Shown piece by piece: positions 1 to 7,929 of a stretch of 64,000 bases of DNA (the first letter of the stretch is position 1; every line of letters begins with the position of its first letter). The translations under genes were made by a program, and so were the position numbers. The notes under the pieces were generated by a model that was not told the origin of the DNA, did not search any database, and saw nothing but the letters and a program-made list of their open reading frames with translations. The DNA comes from Candidatus Mediterraneibacter excrementigallinarum (GTDB lineage Bacteria > Bacillota > Clostridia > Lachnospirales > Lachnospiraceae): NCBI GenBank assembly GCA_019120075.1, contig DWVT01000030.1, forward strand, positions 1-64,000. Direction: 5' to 3'.

Positions 1-111
1 GTTATCTTCCTTCCCGGGCCTGCCAGCAAGTCCTGCGCAATGCGGCAGACGGGGCAGGTCTTTGTGGTAAAATTCTTCCTCTTTTTCCGAGAGATATGCA
101 ATCTTCGACAT
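1..111 (-). CDS. Possible start of an unrecognised protein, cut by the left edge
   Basis: An ATG at 111 opens a frame of 37 codons that runs off the left edge. The peptide is hydrophilic and starts MSKIAYLSEKEEEFYHKDL. A stop lies in frame just upstream and there is no clear ribosome binding site, so the start is weakly supported. I do not recognise a family. It lies downstream of a terminator-like hairpin at 294-344 in the same direction, which would make it a separate unit. It could also be a chance frame. Confidence 0.25.
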   Translation of the reverse strand, partial: MSKIAYLSEKEEEFYHKDLPRLPHCAGLAGRPGKEDN

Positions 112-293
112 ATCGTGTTGATGGCGACGACACTAACCGAGCCTGTGCTCTCCCCGCTTCCGAAAAAAACTCCCGATTTCCGGCGCTGCTCACGCAGATC
201 CAGGCGGAGCCGGCAGCACATGTCTCATATCGCCGGACTGCATATCAATGGTTTGACCCCATTCTACCATCCACGGAAAACCATGTCAACAAA

Positions 294-344
294 AACACCA
301 ACATCTGGTGCTCCCCTGTTTTTTCTCATCCAGATATTGGTGTT
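294..344 (-). terminator. Intrinsic terminator for acyP-proC
   Basis: Read on the minus strand, two 15-nt arms (330-344 and 294-308) pair fully with one U-G wobble, around a 21-nt loop, and are followed by a T-rich tract. It lies about 120 bases after the proC stop and is the first convincing terminator for that unit. The rest of 112-463 holds only this hairpin and the REP-like palindrome at 405-450; I see no gene there. Confidence 0.6.
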
Positions 345-404
345 CATCATTTTTCTCCAGTCAGAAAACTTAAGCTTTCCTTTACATTAGAGACTGATAT
401 TTTT

Positions 405-450
405 TTAACAGGTGCCGTGTACCTTTTACAAGGTACACGGCACCTGTTAA
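405..450. repeat. REP-like perfect hairpin, family A copy 1
   Basis: Two 21-nt arms (405-425 and 430-450) are perfect reverse complements around a 4-nt loop. The core is AGGTGCCGTGTACC. A second copy with the same core stands at 49779-49820. There is no T-tract in the proC direction, so a plain terminator role is doubtful. Palindromes of this kind are known as REP/REPIN or MITE-type repeats mobilised by RAYT transposases; no such gene is in the window. Confidence 0.7.
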
Positions 451-463
451 AGAATTAACGTTC

Positions 464-1258
464 TTACAGATTCCTTGAAACATCCGCACACGCTTTCATC
501 GCCTCGATCAGTGCGCTGCGGAACCCTTCTTTCTCAAGAACGCGCACCGCCTCAATGGTCGTTCCGGCCGGCGAGCACACCATATCCTTGAGTTCTCCCG
601 GATGCTTTCCTGTCTCGAGGACCATTTTCGCGCTGCCGTAAACCGCCTGCGCCGCAAATTCGTACGCCTGTGCTCTCGGCATTCCTTCTGCCACCGCTGC
701 ATCCGCCATTGCCTCGATCATCATGAACACATATGCGGGCGCACTGCCGCTGACTGCCACCACTGCATCAATCAGCCTCTCGGGCACTACCTCGACTTTT
801 CCAAATGCCCCCAGGATCTGGAGCACATATTCTTTCTCTTCCTCTGTCACATACTGATTGGGGCATGCCGCAGTCATTCCCTCTCCGACCAGAGCAGGCG
901 TGTTCGGCATCGTCCGTACGATCTTCACCGGTTTTCCAAATTTCTCCTCCAGCCATGCAAGCGTCTTTCCCGGCGCCAGCGTGACAATAATCTGATCATC
1001 TCGGATATAGTCTTTGATCCCGGCGATGGCATCTTCATAAAACTGAGGTTTGACTGACAGCACCAGAATCTCTGATTTCTCTGCCGCCTCCCGGTTATCC
1101 GCCGTCACATGGATTCCATGCTGCTTTTTCACTCTTTCACGGCCAGCCTCCGAGATATCCGCACCGATGATCTCTTCCGGACTGATCAGTCCTTCCCTGA
1201 TGATGCCTCCCATGATAGCGCCTGCCATATTTCCCGTTCCGATAAATCCAAGTTTCAT
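464..1258 (-). CDS. proC: Pyrroline-5-carboxylate reductase
   Basis: Reduces 1-pyrroline-5-carboxylate to L-proline with NAD(P)H, the last step of proline synthesis, in the cytosol. The 264-residue product has the family's usual length. It opens with a Rossmann fold whose glycine motif GTGNMA is at residues 7-12, and carries the typical C-terminal PAGTTIEA segment in the helical dimer domain. I chose the ATG at 1258 because GGAGAG precedes it and the protein then begins directly at the first beta strand. A longer frame to 1330 adds 24 residues unlike the family. It lies 90 bases after acyP and is probably co-transcribed with it. Confidence 0.95.
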   Translation of the reverse strand: MKLGFIGTGNMAGAIMGGIIREGLISPEEIIGADISEAGRERVKKQHGIHVTADNREAAEKSEILVLSVKPQFYEDAIAGIKDYIRDDQIIVTLAPGKTLAWLEEKFGKPVKIVRTMPNTPALVGEGMTAACPNQYVTEEEKEYVLQILGAFGKVEVVPERLIDAVVAVSGSAPAYVFMMIEAMADAAVAEGMPRAQAYEFAAQAVYGSAKMVLETGKHPGELKDMVCSPAGTTIEAVRVLEKEGFRSALIEAMKACADVSRNL

Positions 1259-1348
1259 GATCTTTGTCTCTCCTTTGTTTTCAAAATTTTCTGAAATACA
1301 GTGTTCAAGTGCAGCTGACCCTTTTACCAAAAAAATCTGCCCCTTGAG

Positions 1349-1618
1349 CTACCGTACTTTAAACGCCTTCTCTTCCTCCAGCGGGATCTCTTTTGTATCC
1401 ACCCAGTCGATCGTGATAAACCGATTCTGGTTCAGCCCCACCAGCAGTTTGTTGATAAGCGTCTCCCTGCCCTGGACTTCCATGGTGACTGTCCCGTCAT
1501 ACTCGTTCCGCACCCACCCGGTCAGTTCAAGCGACTGGGCCAGATACTTCGCTGTATAACGGAATCCGACTCCCTGGACTCTGCCATAAAATACAATATG
1601 TTTTCTGACATCTGCCAT
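1349..1618 (-). CDS. acyP: Acylphosphatase
   Basis: Small enzyme that hydrolyses acyl phosphates to carboxylate and phosphate. The 89-residue product is about the family length. It contains the signature GRVQGVGFR with the phosphate-binding arginine at residue 20, and the catalytic asparagine at about residue 38 in GWVRNEYDGTV. The start at 1618 has GGAGG 8 bases upstream; an ATG two codons earlier sits too close to that site. First gene of a probable acyP-proC pair. Confidence 0.92.
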   Translation of the reverse strand: MADVRKHIVFYGRVQGVGFRYTAKYLAQSLELTGWVRNEYDGTVTMEVQGRETLINKLLVGLNQNRFITIDWVDTKEIPLEEEKAFKVR

Positions 1619-1839
1619 AAGCATTTCCTCCAAGTTCTGTTCCCAATAATCCCTCTGCCCACTATTTTAGCGTGAACTTCAGATAAAATCAATGCACGCG
1701 GCGTTTTTCCCCACAGAATAGCATTCAGGAAAGATTTCCATTCTCAGTCTGCTTTTTACTATTGTTTCTCATTCATTATGATCCCTTGTCTCCCGACAGT
1801 CTGGTCTAAAGGTAGTTGCCAGCACCTCCACCATAGAGA

Positions 1840-3258
1840 TTATTTTACGGTTTCAAGATCAAACCCGAAATATCTGACCGCATTATTATAGGAAATATCT
1901 TTTACAATTCCCCCAAGCACCTTCATATCCTTCGGGTACTCTCCGTTCTCCACCCATGTTCCAAACAGGTCGCACAGGATCCTGCGGAAATACTCATGTC
2001 TTGTATAGGAAAGAAAGCTTCTTGAATCCGTCAGCATTCCCACAAAATTGCTCAGGCAGCCGAGGTTTGCGAGGGATGTCATCTGTTTTGTCATCCCTGT
2101 CTTATGATCATTGAACCACCATGCAGAGCCCTGCTGTATCTTTGCCGCCGCGTCAGAATCCTGGAAGCAGCCGATGATCGTCCCGATCGCTTCATCGTCA
2201 TTTGGATTCAGACTGTAAATGATCGTCTTCGGAAGTTCTCCCGTTACATTCAGAGCATTCAGGAAGTCCGCCATCTGCCCTGATGGAGCGTAATTATTGA
2301 TACAGTCATATCCCGTGTCCGGCCCCAGTCGGTCAAACATCGGTGTATTATTGTCCCTTTTACATCCGTAGTGGAGCTGCATGACCCAGCCGAGACGGCT
2401 GTACTCTCTGCCGGCGAATAACATGAACGCGGTCTTGTACTTCAGTTCTTCCTCTTTTGTCACCTGTCCGGAAGAAAGCTTTTTCGCCACGATCTCCTCA
2501 ATCTCTTCGTCAGATGCCGGAGCGTACATCACATACTCAAGGGCATGGTCAGATGCACGGCATCCCATCTCATCAAAGAACGCCATCCTCTTCTTCAGCG
2601 CCTCTTTGATATCCGCAAATGTTTTTACCTCCATATCCGCGGCTTTCCCCAGTTCTTTCAGGTAATCCGCAAATCCCGGCTTCTCGATCCCGTTCGCCTT
2701 ATCCGGCCGCCATGCAGGAAGGACCTGAACGTCGAAGGTATCGTCCGCCTTCAGGACTTTATGCCACTCAAGCGAATCTACCGGATCGTCTGTTGTACAG
2801 ATCAGCCGGACGCCGGACTGCCGGATAATATTTCTCACGCTCATGGAATCCTCTGCCAGACGTGCATTGCACAGGTTCCACACCTCCTCCGCAGTCTCCC
2901 CATTCAGCACACCATGATATCCGAAATACCTCTGCAGCTCGAGATGACTCCAGTGATACAGCGGATTTCCGATTCCCCGTTCAAGCGTTTCCGCCCATTT
3001 CTGAAACTTTTCGCGGTCTGTGGCATCTCCGGTAATATATTTTTCTTCCACTCCGTTGGAGCGCATCAGACGCCACTTATAGTGATCCCCGCCCAGCCAC
3101 ACCTGGGTAATGTTCTCAAATTTCCTGTCTTCCGCGATCTCCCTTGGATCAATGTGGCAGTGGTAGTCCAGGATCGGCATATCTTCCGCATACCCGTGGA
3201 ACAGCTCCTTTGCCGTCTCTGTATTCAACAGAAAATCCTTGTCCATAAATTCTTTCAT
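1840..3258 (-). CDS. uxaC: Glucuronate/galacturonate isomerase
   Basis: Isomerises D-glucuronate to D-fructuronate and D-galacturonate to D-tagaturonate, the entry step of hexuronate catabolism. At 472 residues it matches UxaC length. The N-terminal metal-binding DYHCHIDP motif of the amidohydrolase superfamily is near residue 31, and the WFNDHKTGM segment is typical of the family. The start has GGAG upstream; a second ATG four codons in is an alternative. It follows the LacI-type gene by 35 bases on the same strand and shares its promoter at 4344-4372, so repressor and isomerase are made together while uxaA-uxaB are divergent. Confidence 0.96.
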   Translation of the reverse strand: MKEFMDKDFLLNTETAKELFHGYAEDMPILDYHCHIDPREIAEDRKFENITQVWLGGDHYKWRLMRSNGVEEKYITGDATDREKFQKWAETLERGIGNPLYHWSHLELQRYFGYHGVLNGETAEEVWNLCNARLAEDSMSVRNIIRQSGVRLICTTDDPVDSLEWHKVLKADDTFDVQVLPAWRPDKANGIEKPGFADYLKELGKAADMEVKTFADIKEALKKRMAFFDEMGCRASDHALEYVMYAPASDEEIEEIVAKKLSSGQVTKEEELKYKTAFMLFAGREYSRLGWVMQLHYGCKRDNNTPMFDRLGPDTGYDCINNYAPSGQMADFLNALNVTGELPKTIIYSLNPNDDEAIGTIIGCFQDSDAAAKIQQGSAWWFNDHKTGMTKQMTSLANLGCLSNFVGMLTDSRSFLSYTRHEYFRRILCDLFGTWVENGEYPKDMKVLGGIVKDISYNNAVRYFGFDLETVK

Positions 3259-3293
3259 TTTTCTCTTCTCCTTCTATACCTGTAATTTTCTTC

Positions 3294-4295
3294 TCAGAAG
3301 TCCGTCGTGCATCGTTTCACAAGAACACATTTCACAGGAACTTCCCGCGGCACTTCTTCCCCTTTTAAGACTTTCATCATATTGTCTACTGTGATATTAC
3401 ACAGTTTTTCTCCTGTATTGTCCACTGTTGTCAGCTCCGGCTCACAGCAGACGGAAAGTTCTGAATTATTGTAACCGATAACCGCCAGATCCTTCGGGAT
3501 CTCCATCCCCCTGGCGTGTGCATATTTCACCGCCCCTACTGCCATTCCGTCATCAGTGGCAAAGACAGCGTCAAACACCAGCGCCCGTCTCGCAAGCAGG
3601 ATATCTCTTACATAATGCACCTGGTTTTTTGCATAAAGCTTCAATTCTCCCAGCACCGGCAGCCCATGCTCCCGAAGCGCTCTCTCATATCCCTCCAGCT
3701 TCCGGTTCGCACTGAAGGAATGAGAATCCGACAGAAACAGAATCCGCCGCCTCCCCGATTCGATCAGACCGGACACGGCGTCATATGCCGCCACTTCATC
3801 TGTACTGTACACGGAATAGACATTCTCTCCTTCAAGTTTCCCGTTGATCAGAAAGACCGGGATCTTCTCCGCCGCATTTATAATGTAATCTACAGAATCA
3901 CCTTTCTCCCCCTCTCCGGCATAAGTAGATCCCACCAGTACTAGTGCATCGATCCTTTTCTTCATGACCAGTTCCAGCGCCTTCTCTTTCTTCTTTTGCT
4001 CATTTCCACTGCAATAGAGGATACAGTCGTAATCATATTCTCTCAGCCTGTGCTCCAGAAAAGAGACTGCACTGGCCATATAGGCATCCGACACATCCGG
4101 GCAGACGATCCCGATGGTCTTCATGGAATCCAGCCCCAGTCCTCTGGCAAATACGTTGGGCGTATAGTTATTCTCCTCCATGACCGCCCTTACCTTCTGT
4201 TTTGTTTTCTCGCTGACTCTGGGGCTGTCATTCACAACCCTGGATACCGTAGCGATGGACACTCCCGCCAGTTTTGCTATATCATAAATATTCAC
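3294..4295 (-). CDS. LacI-family repressor of the hexuronate genes
   Basis: A 333-residue LacI/GalR regulator. Residues 1-50 form the helix-turn-helix and hinge (IYDIAKLAGVSIATVSRVVN); from about 58 on it is a periplasmic-binding-protein-like effector domain. It sits between uxaC and the divergent uxaA-uxaB, so it most likely senses a uronate intermediate. Three copies of a palindrome with half-site ATGTAAG lie in the promoter region at 4321-4514; their placement over both promoters predicts repression of uxaAB and of its own operon. The effector is inferred, not shown. It may be called ExuR- or KdgR-like, but the symbol cannot be decided from sequence alone. Confidence 0.9.
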   Translation of the reverse strand: MNIYDIAKLAGVSIATVSRVVNDSPRVSEKTKQKVRAVMEENNYTPNVFARGLGLDSMKTIGIVCPDVSDAYMASAVSFLEHRLREYDYDCILYCSGNEQKKKEKALELVMKKRIDALVLVGSTYAGEGEKGDSVDYIINAAEKIPVFLINGKLEGENVYSVYSTDEVAAYDAVSGLIESGRRRILFLSDSHSFSANRKLEGYERALREHGLPVLGELKLYAKNQVHYVRDILLARRALVFDAVFATDDGMAVGAVKYAHARGMEIPKDLAVIGYNNSELSVCCEPELTTVDNTGEKLCNITVDNMMKVLKGEEVPREVPVKCVLVKRCTTDF

Positions 4296-4320
4296 GCCAT
4301 ATTTCCTCCCGCAATTAATC

Positions 4321-4336
4321 TTGTAACCACTTACAT
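4321..4336. promoter_or_regulatory. LacI-type operator 1 (imperfect)
   Basis: TTGTAACCACTTACAT, a degenerate copy of the ATGTAAGCnnTTACAT palindrome, near the expected start point of the regulator-uxaC transcript. Confidence 0.55.
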
Positions 4337-4343
4337 ATATTTC

Positions 4344-4372
4344 ATTATAATGTAAGCGTTTACTTCAAGCAA
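4344..4372 (-). promoter_or_regulatory. Promoter of the lacI-type gene and uxaC
   Basis: On the minus strand TTGCTT (4372-4367), a 17-base spacer and TATAAT (4349-4344). Operator 2 lies in the spacer and operator 1 downstream of the -10 box, which predicts autorepression. Confidence 0.7.
4350..4365. promoter_or_regulatory. LacI-type operator 2
   Basis: ATGTAAGCGTTTACTT, a near palindrome located in the spacer of the minus-strand promoter. Confidence 0.65.
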
Positions 4373-4467
4373 GTCTTTTCCGCTTGTCGATCCCTCTAAA
4401 ATATCTCTTTTTATTTTGTGCAAACCGCTGTTTTTATTCTGATTTTTCTCATATTTTGATTTTTCCG

Positions 4468-4496
4468 TTGACGAAATCGAAAAAAAGTTGTATCTT
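4468..4496 (+). promoter_or_regulatory. Promoter of uxaA-uxaB
   Basis: TTGACG at 4468-4473, a 17-base spacer and TATCTT at 4491-4496, followed two bases later by operator 3. The uxaA start codon is 60 bases downstream of the -10 box. Confidence 0.7.
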
Positions 4497-4498
4497 TC

Positions 4499-4514
4499 AT
4501 GTAAGCACTTACAT
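4499..4514. promoter_or_regulatory. LacI-type operator 3 (perfect half-sites)
   Basis: ATGTAAGCACTTACAT: perfect 7-bp half-sites around a 2-bp centre, placed directly after the -10 box of the uxaA promoter, where a bound repressor would block RNA polymerase. Confidence 0.75.
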
Positions 4515-4555
4515 TTCATATTTCCAAAGCAGAAAAAAATCGAAAGGAACTTGTC

Positions 4556-6037
4556 ATGAAAACATATTTAAGGATCAGTCCGAAGGACAATGTTGCGGTC
4601 GCTCTGGCGCCGCTTCCTTCCGGCACTGCAGTAGAACTGGACGGTCTCTCTCTCATCCTGAAAGACGAGATCCCGCAGGGACACAAGTTCGCGCTCACGG
4701 ATATCCCGGAAGGATCTCAGATCATCAAATACGGATACCCTATCGGACTTGCAACGGAAAATATCCCCTGCGGGTCATGGGTCCATACCCACAATATCCG
4801 GACCGGACTGGGAGACCTTCTGACCTACACCTACGACAGACAGGTGACGGAACTTTCCCCCACACCGGAACGGTTCTTCCGGGGATTCCGGAGGCCCGAC
4901 GGAAAAGTCGGGGTAAGGAATGAACTCTGGATCATCCCCACTGTGGGCTGTGTAAACAACGTTGCCACAGCCATCGAGCGGCGCGCCCGGGATCTGGTCG
5001 CCGGGACGGTGGAAGCGGTCGCCGCGTTCCCCCATCCCTACGGATGTTCCCAGATGGGAGAAGATCAGGAGAATACGCGCCGGATCCTTGCCGATCTGAT
5101 CTCTCATCCGAACGCAGGCGGCGTACTGGTCCTCGGACTGGGGTGTGAGAACAGCAATATCGATGTGCTGAAAGAATACATCGGAACATACGACCCCCGC
5201 AGAGTAAAATTCCTCGTGTGTCAGGATTCGGATGACGAGATCGAAGACGCCCTGGAGCTGCTCCGCGATCTTGCCGCTTATGCGGGTACGTTTCAACGGG
5301 AGCCCGTCTCCTGCAGCGAACTCGTCATAGGCATGAAATGCGGCGGGAGCGACGGGCTCTCCGGTATCACCGCCAACCCGACGGTGGGCGCTTTCTCGGA
5401 TCTTCTTATTTCCAAAGGAGGGACCACAATCCTCACCGAAGTTCCGGAGATGTTCGGAGCGGAGACTCAGCTTATGGACCGTTGTGAAAATGAAGAACTT
5501 TTCACACAGACTGTTGACCTGATCAACGACTTCAAACAATATTTCAAAAGCCATGGGCAGACCATATACGAAAATCCCTCTCCCGGAAATAAAAAAGGCG
5601 GGATTTCCACCCTGGAGGATAAATCCATGGGATGCACACAGAAGTCCGGGACCGCTCCGGTAAGTGGCGTACTCGCATATGGAGAACAGGTGCATGAAAA
5701 AGGTCTGAACCTGCTGAGCGCCCCGGGAAACGATCTGGTCGCCTCCACAGCGCTGGCCGCATCCGGCGCCCACATTGTCCTGTTCACCACAGGGCGTGGA
5801 ACTCCCTTTGCCTCGCCGGTCCCGACGATCAAGATCTCGACCAACAACCGGCTCAATGAAAAGAAAAACAACTGGATCGACTTCAACTGCGGCACGCTCG
5901 TAGAAGGCGGAACTCTGGATGAACTGAGAGACCGTTTTTTCGACTATGTCATCTCCGTGGCGTCCGGGGAACAGGTCAAATCTGAGAAGGCAGGTTTCCA
6001 CGACATGGCGATCTTCAAACAGGGCGTCACACTTTAA
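4556..6037 (+). CDS. uxaA: Altronate dehydratase
   Basis: Dehydrates D-altronate to 2-keto-3-deoxygluconate, the last uronate-specific step of the galacturonate branch. The 493-residue protein has the two-part family layout: an N-terminal SAF domain (about residues 1-95, with HTHNIRTG) and a long C-terminal domain beginning near GFRRPDGKVGVRN, with conserved cysteines (CSQM, MGCTQKSG) fitting an iron-dependent hydro-lyase. AAAGGA lies 7 bases before the ATG. First gene of a two-gene unit with uxaB 43 bases downstream, under a LacI-type operator. Confidence 0.95.
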   Translation: MKTYLRISPKDNVAVALAPLPSGTAVELDGLSLILKDEIPQGHKFALTDIPEGSQIIKYGYPIGLATENIPCGSWVHTHNIRTGLGDLLTYTYDRQVTELSPTPERFFRGFRRPDGKVGVRNELWIIPTVGCVNNVATAIERRARDLVAGTVEAVAAFPHPYGCSQMGEDQENTRRILADLISHPNAGGVLVLGLGCENSNIDVLKEYIGTYDPRRVKFLVCQDSDDEIEDALELLRDLAAYAGTFQREPVSCSELVIGMKCGGSDGLSGITANPTVGAFSDLLISKGGTTILTEVPEMFGAETQLMDRCENEELFTQTVDLINDFKQYFKSHGQTIYENPSPGNKKGGISTLEDKSMGCTQKSGTAPVSGVLAYGEQVHEKGLNLLSAPGNDLVASTALAASGAHIVLFTTGRGTPFASPVPTIKISTNNRLNEKKNNWIDFNCGTLVEGGTLDELRDRFFDYVISVASGEQVKSEKAGFHDMAIFKQGVTL

Positions 6038-6080
6038 GCGGAACACAATATGATCCAATAGATAATCGGAGGTATCTGTA

Positions 6081-7550
6081 ATGAAAACCATCAATGAAAC
6101 AATAGAAAAAGTATATGGAAATTATCCCGAGAAAGTTCTCCAGTTCGGAGAGGGCAATTTTCTTCGCGCCTTTGTGGACTGGATGATCGACAAGGCCAAC
6201 CGGGACGGCGTCTACCAGGGAAGCATCGTCCTGTGCCAGCCTATCGCACAGGGGCTGAAGGACATGATCAACGCTCAGGACGGCGTCTACACCCTTGCCA
6301 TGCGCGGCGCCGAGAACGGAAAGCCGGTGGAAAACATAGAGGTCATCACCTCAGTATCCCGGTGTATCAATCCCTATGAGGATTACGATGCGCTTCTGGA
6401 ACTGGCGCGGAGCAAAGATCTGGAAGTGGTCGTCTCCAACACAACGGAGGCAGGTATCGCCTACCACGCGGGAGACAGGCTGACTGACCGTCCTCCGGTC
6501 TCCTTCCCCGCAAAAGTGACCGCCTTTCTCTATGAGAGATACCGTGCCTTTGGCGGTGACATGGACCGGGGACTCCTTTTCCTCCCGGTAGAGCTGATCG
6601 ACAACAACGGAGCGGAACTGAAACGGATCATCCTTCAGTATGCAGACGAGTGGGATCTGGGAGACGACTTCGTGCGCTGGGTAAACGAGGCAAATGAATT
6701 CACCAGCACTCTGGTGGACCGGATCGTAACCGGATATCCCCGGGACGAGATTTCCTATTTTGAGGAGAAACTCGGATATAAAGACAATATCATCGACACC
6801 AGCGAACTGTTCAATCTCTGGGTCATCGAAGGCGACCAGAAGTGGGCGGACAGACTTCCGGTACATAAGACCGACGCCAACGTGATCTGGACAGACGATG
6901 TGAAACCATACAAGAAACGGAAGGTCCGCATCCTGAACGGGGCTCATACTTCCACAGTGCTGGCGGCTTACCTTGCCGGCTACGACATTGTCGGAGATTT
7001 TATGAAAGATGACACAGTGCGCACATTCATGAATGATGTGATCTATAAAGAAGTCATCCCCACACTGGATCTTCCGAAAGAAGAGCTGGAATCCTTTGCC
7101 GCCGCAGTCAACGACAGATTCGCCAATCCGTATATCAAACACAAACTGCTGGACATCGCCCTTAATTCCTGCTCCAAGTTTAACGCAAGGTGTCTGCCCT
7201 CCTTACTCGGATATGCAGAGACAAAAGGAGAACTGCCGAAATGCCTGACCTTCTCCCTTGCCGCGTTTATCAAATTCTATCAAGGCCGGATGGAAAACGG
7301 CGTTTACACAGGGACAAGAAAAGACGGAACTCAGTATCAGATCCGGGATGACGAAGCTGTCCTGAACTTCTTCGCAGAGATATGGAAGAACGGGGATGCG
7401 GATGCCGTCGCTGAAGCAGTCCTCTCCAACACAGATTTCTGGAGCGGCAGGGATCTGACTGAGGTTGCAGGTCTCAAGGACGCTGTTGCAGGATATTTAA
7501 AAGAAATGGAAACAAAAGGAACAAAAGAGATCATGGCAGAACTCATCTGA
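6081..7550 (+). CDS. uxaB: Tagaturonate reductase
   Basis: NADH-dependent reduction of D-tagaturonate to D-altronate, between UxaC and UxaA in the galacturonate branch. The 489-residue protein belongs to the mannitol dehydrogenase/UxaB family: N-terminal nucleotide-binding part beginning with LQFGEGNFLRAF and an all-helical C-terminal domain with KKRKVRILNGAHT. GGAGG precedes the start. A strong terminator follows at 7595-7634. No UxuA/UxuB for the fructuronate branch and no KdgK/KdgA are in the window, so the local set covers galacturonate only as far as 2-keto-3-deoxygluconate. Confidence 0.95.
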   Translation: MKTINETIEKVYGNYPEKVLQFGEGNFLRAFVDWMIDKANRDGVYQGSIVLCQPIAQGLKDMINAQDGVYTLAMRGAENGKPVENIEVITSVSRCINPYEDYDALLELARSKDLEVVVSNTTEAGIAYHAGDRLTDRPPVSFPAKVTAFLYERYRAFGGDMDRGLLFLPVELIDNNGAELKRIILQYADEWDLGDDFVRWVNEANEFTSTLVDRIVTGYPRDEISYFEEKLGYKDNIIDTSELFNLWVIEGDQKWADRLPVHKTDANVIWTDDVKPYKKRKVRILNGAHTSTVLAAYLAGYDIVGDFMKDDTVRTFMNDVIYKEVIPTLDLPKEELESFAAAVNDRFANPYIKHKLLDIALNSCSKFNARCLPSLLGYAETKGELPKCLTFSLAAFIKFYQGRMENGVYTGTRKDGTQYQIRDDEAVLNFFAEIWKNGDADAVAEAVLSNTDFWSGRDLTEVAGLKDAVAGYLKEMETKGTKEIMAELI

Positions 7551-7594
7551 AAAAAGTTTTCTATCTGATCCCGAAAAAGGACCTTCGGATAGGG

Positions 7595-7634
7595 GAAGAC
7601 TTCACAGGCACCTTCCTGTGAAGTCTTCTGTTTT
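7595..7634 (+). terminator. Terminator after uxaB
   Basis: Perfect 14-bp stem (7595-7608 with 7615-7628), 6-base loop, then TGTTTTA on the plus strand. Confidence 0.85.
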
Positions 7635-7653
7635 ATAATTACAGCAAATATTG

Positions 7654-7929
7654 TCATCCTCTCAGCAGTTCGATCACGATCACTGCCACGATCACACAGT
7701 GGATCACCAGCATCACAGGGACTCCCACGACAAACTTGGCCTTTCTCGTCTTATGCCGGAACAGCATCATCCCCGCCAGGGCTCCCACGGAACCTCCTGC
7801 AAGGGCAACTAGCAGGAGCGCCCGTTCGGAGATCCGCCACGCTCCGCTCTTCGCCTTCCACTTATCCAGCCCGTACATGATCCACGCCGCGATATTGATC
7901 ACGATCAGATAATACATCAGATATCTCAT
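7654..7929 (-). CDS. DUF1294 small membrane protein
   Basis: A 91-residue protein with three hydrophobic stretches (about residues 3-19, 37-57 and 66-89) and the DUF1294 pattern, including YGLDKWKAKSGAWRISE and GGSVGALAGMMLFRHKTRK. Function of the family is unknown. The start overlaps the addA stop by 4 bases, so translation is coupled; it is the last gene of the addB-addA unit. Confidence 0.85.
   Translation of the reverse strand: MRYLMYYLIVINIAAWIMYGLDKWKAKSGAWRISERALLLVALAGGSVGALAGMMLFRHKTRKAKFVVGVPVMLVIHCVIVAVIVIELLRG

Noticed and set aside
2..193. 63-codon frame on the minus strand at the left edge
   Set aside because: Arg/Ser-rich and unlike a protein; the frame from the ATG at 111 looks more natural, though it too is uncertain.
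4775..6094. Long open frame of 439 codons on the minus strand
   Set aside because: It lies wholly antisense to uxaA, has no family features or ribosome binding site, and its length follows from codon bias of uxaA.
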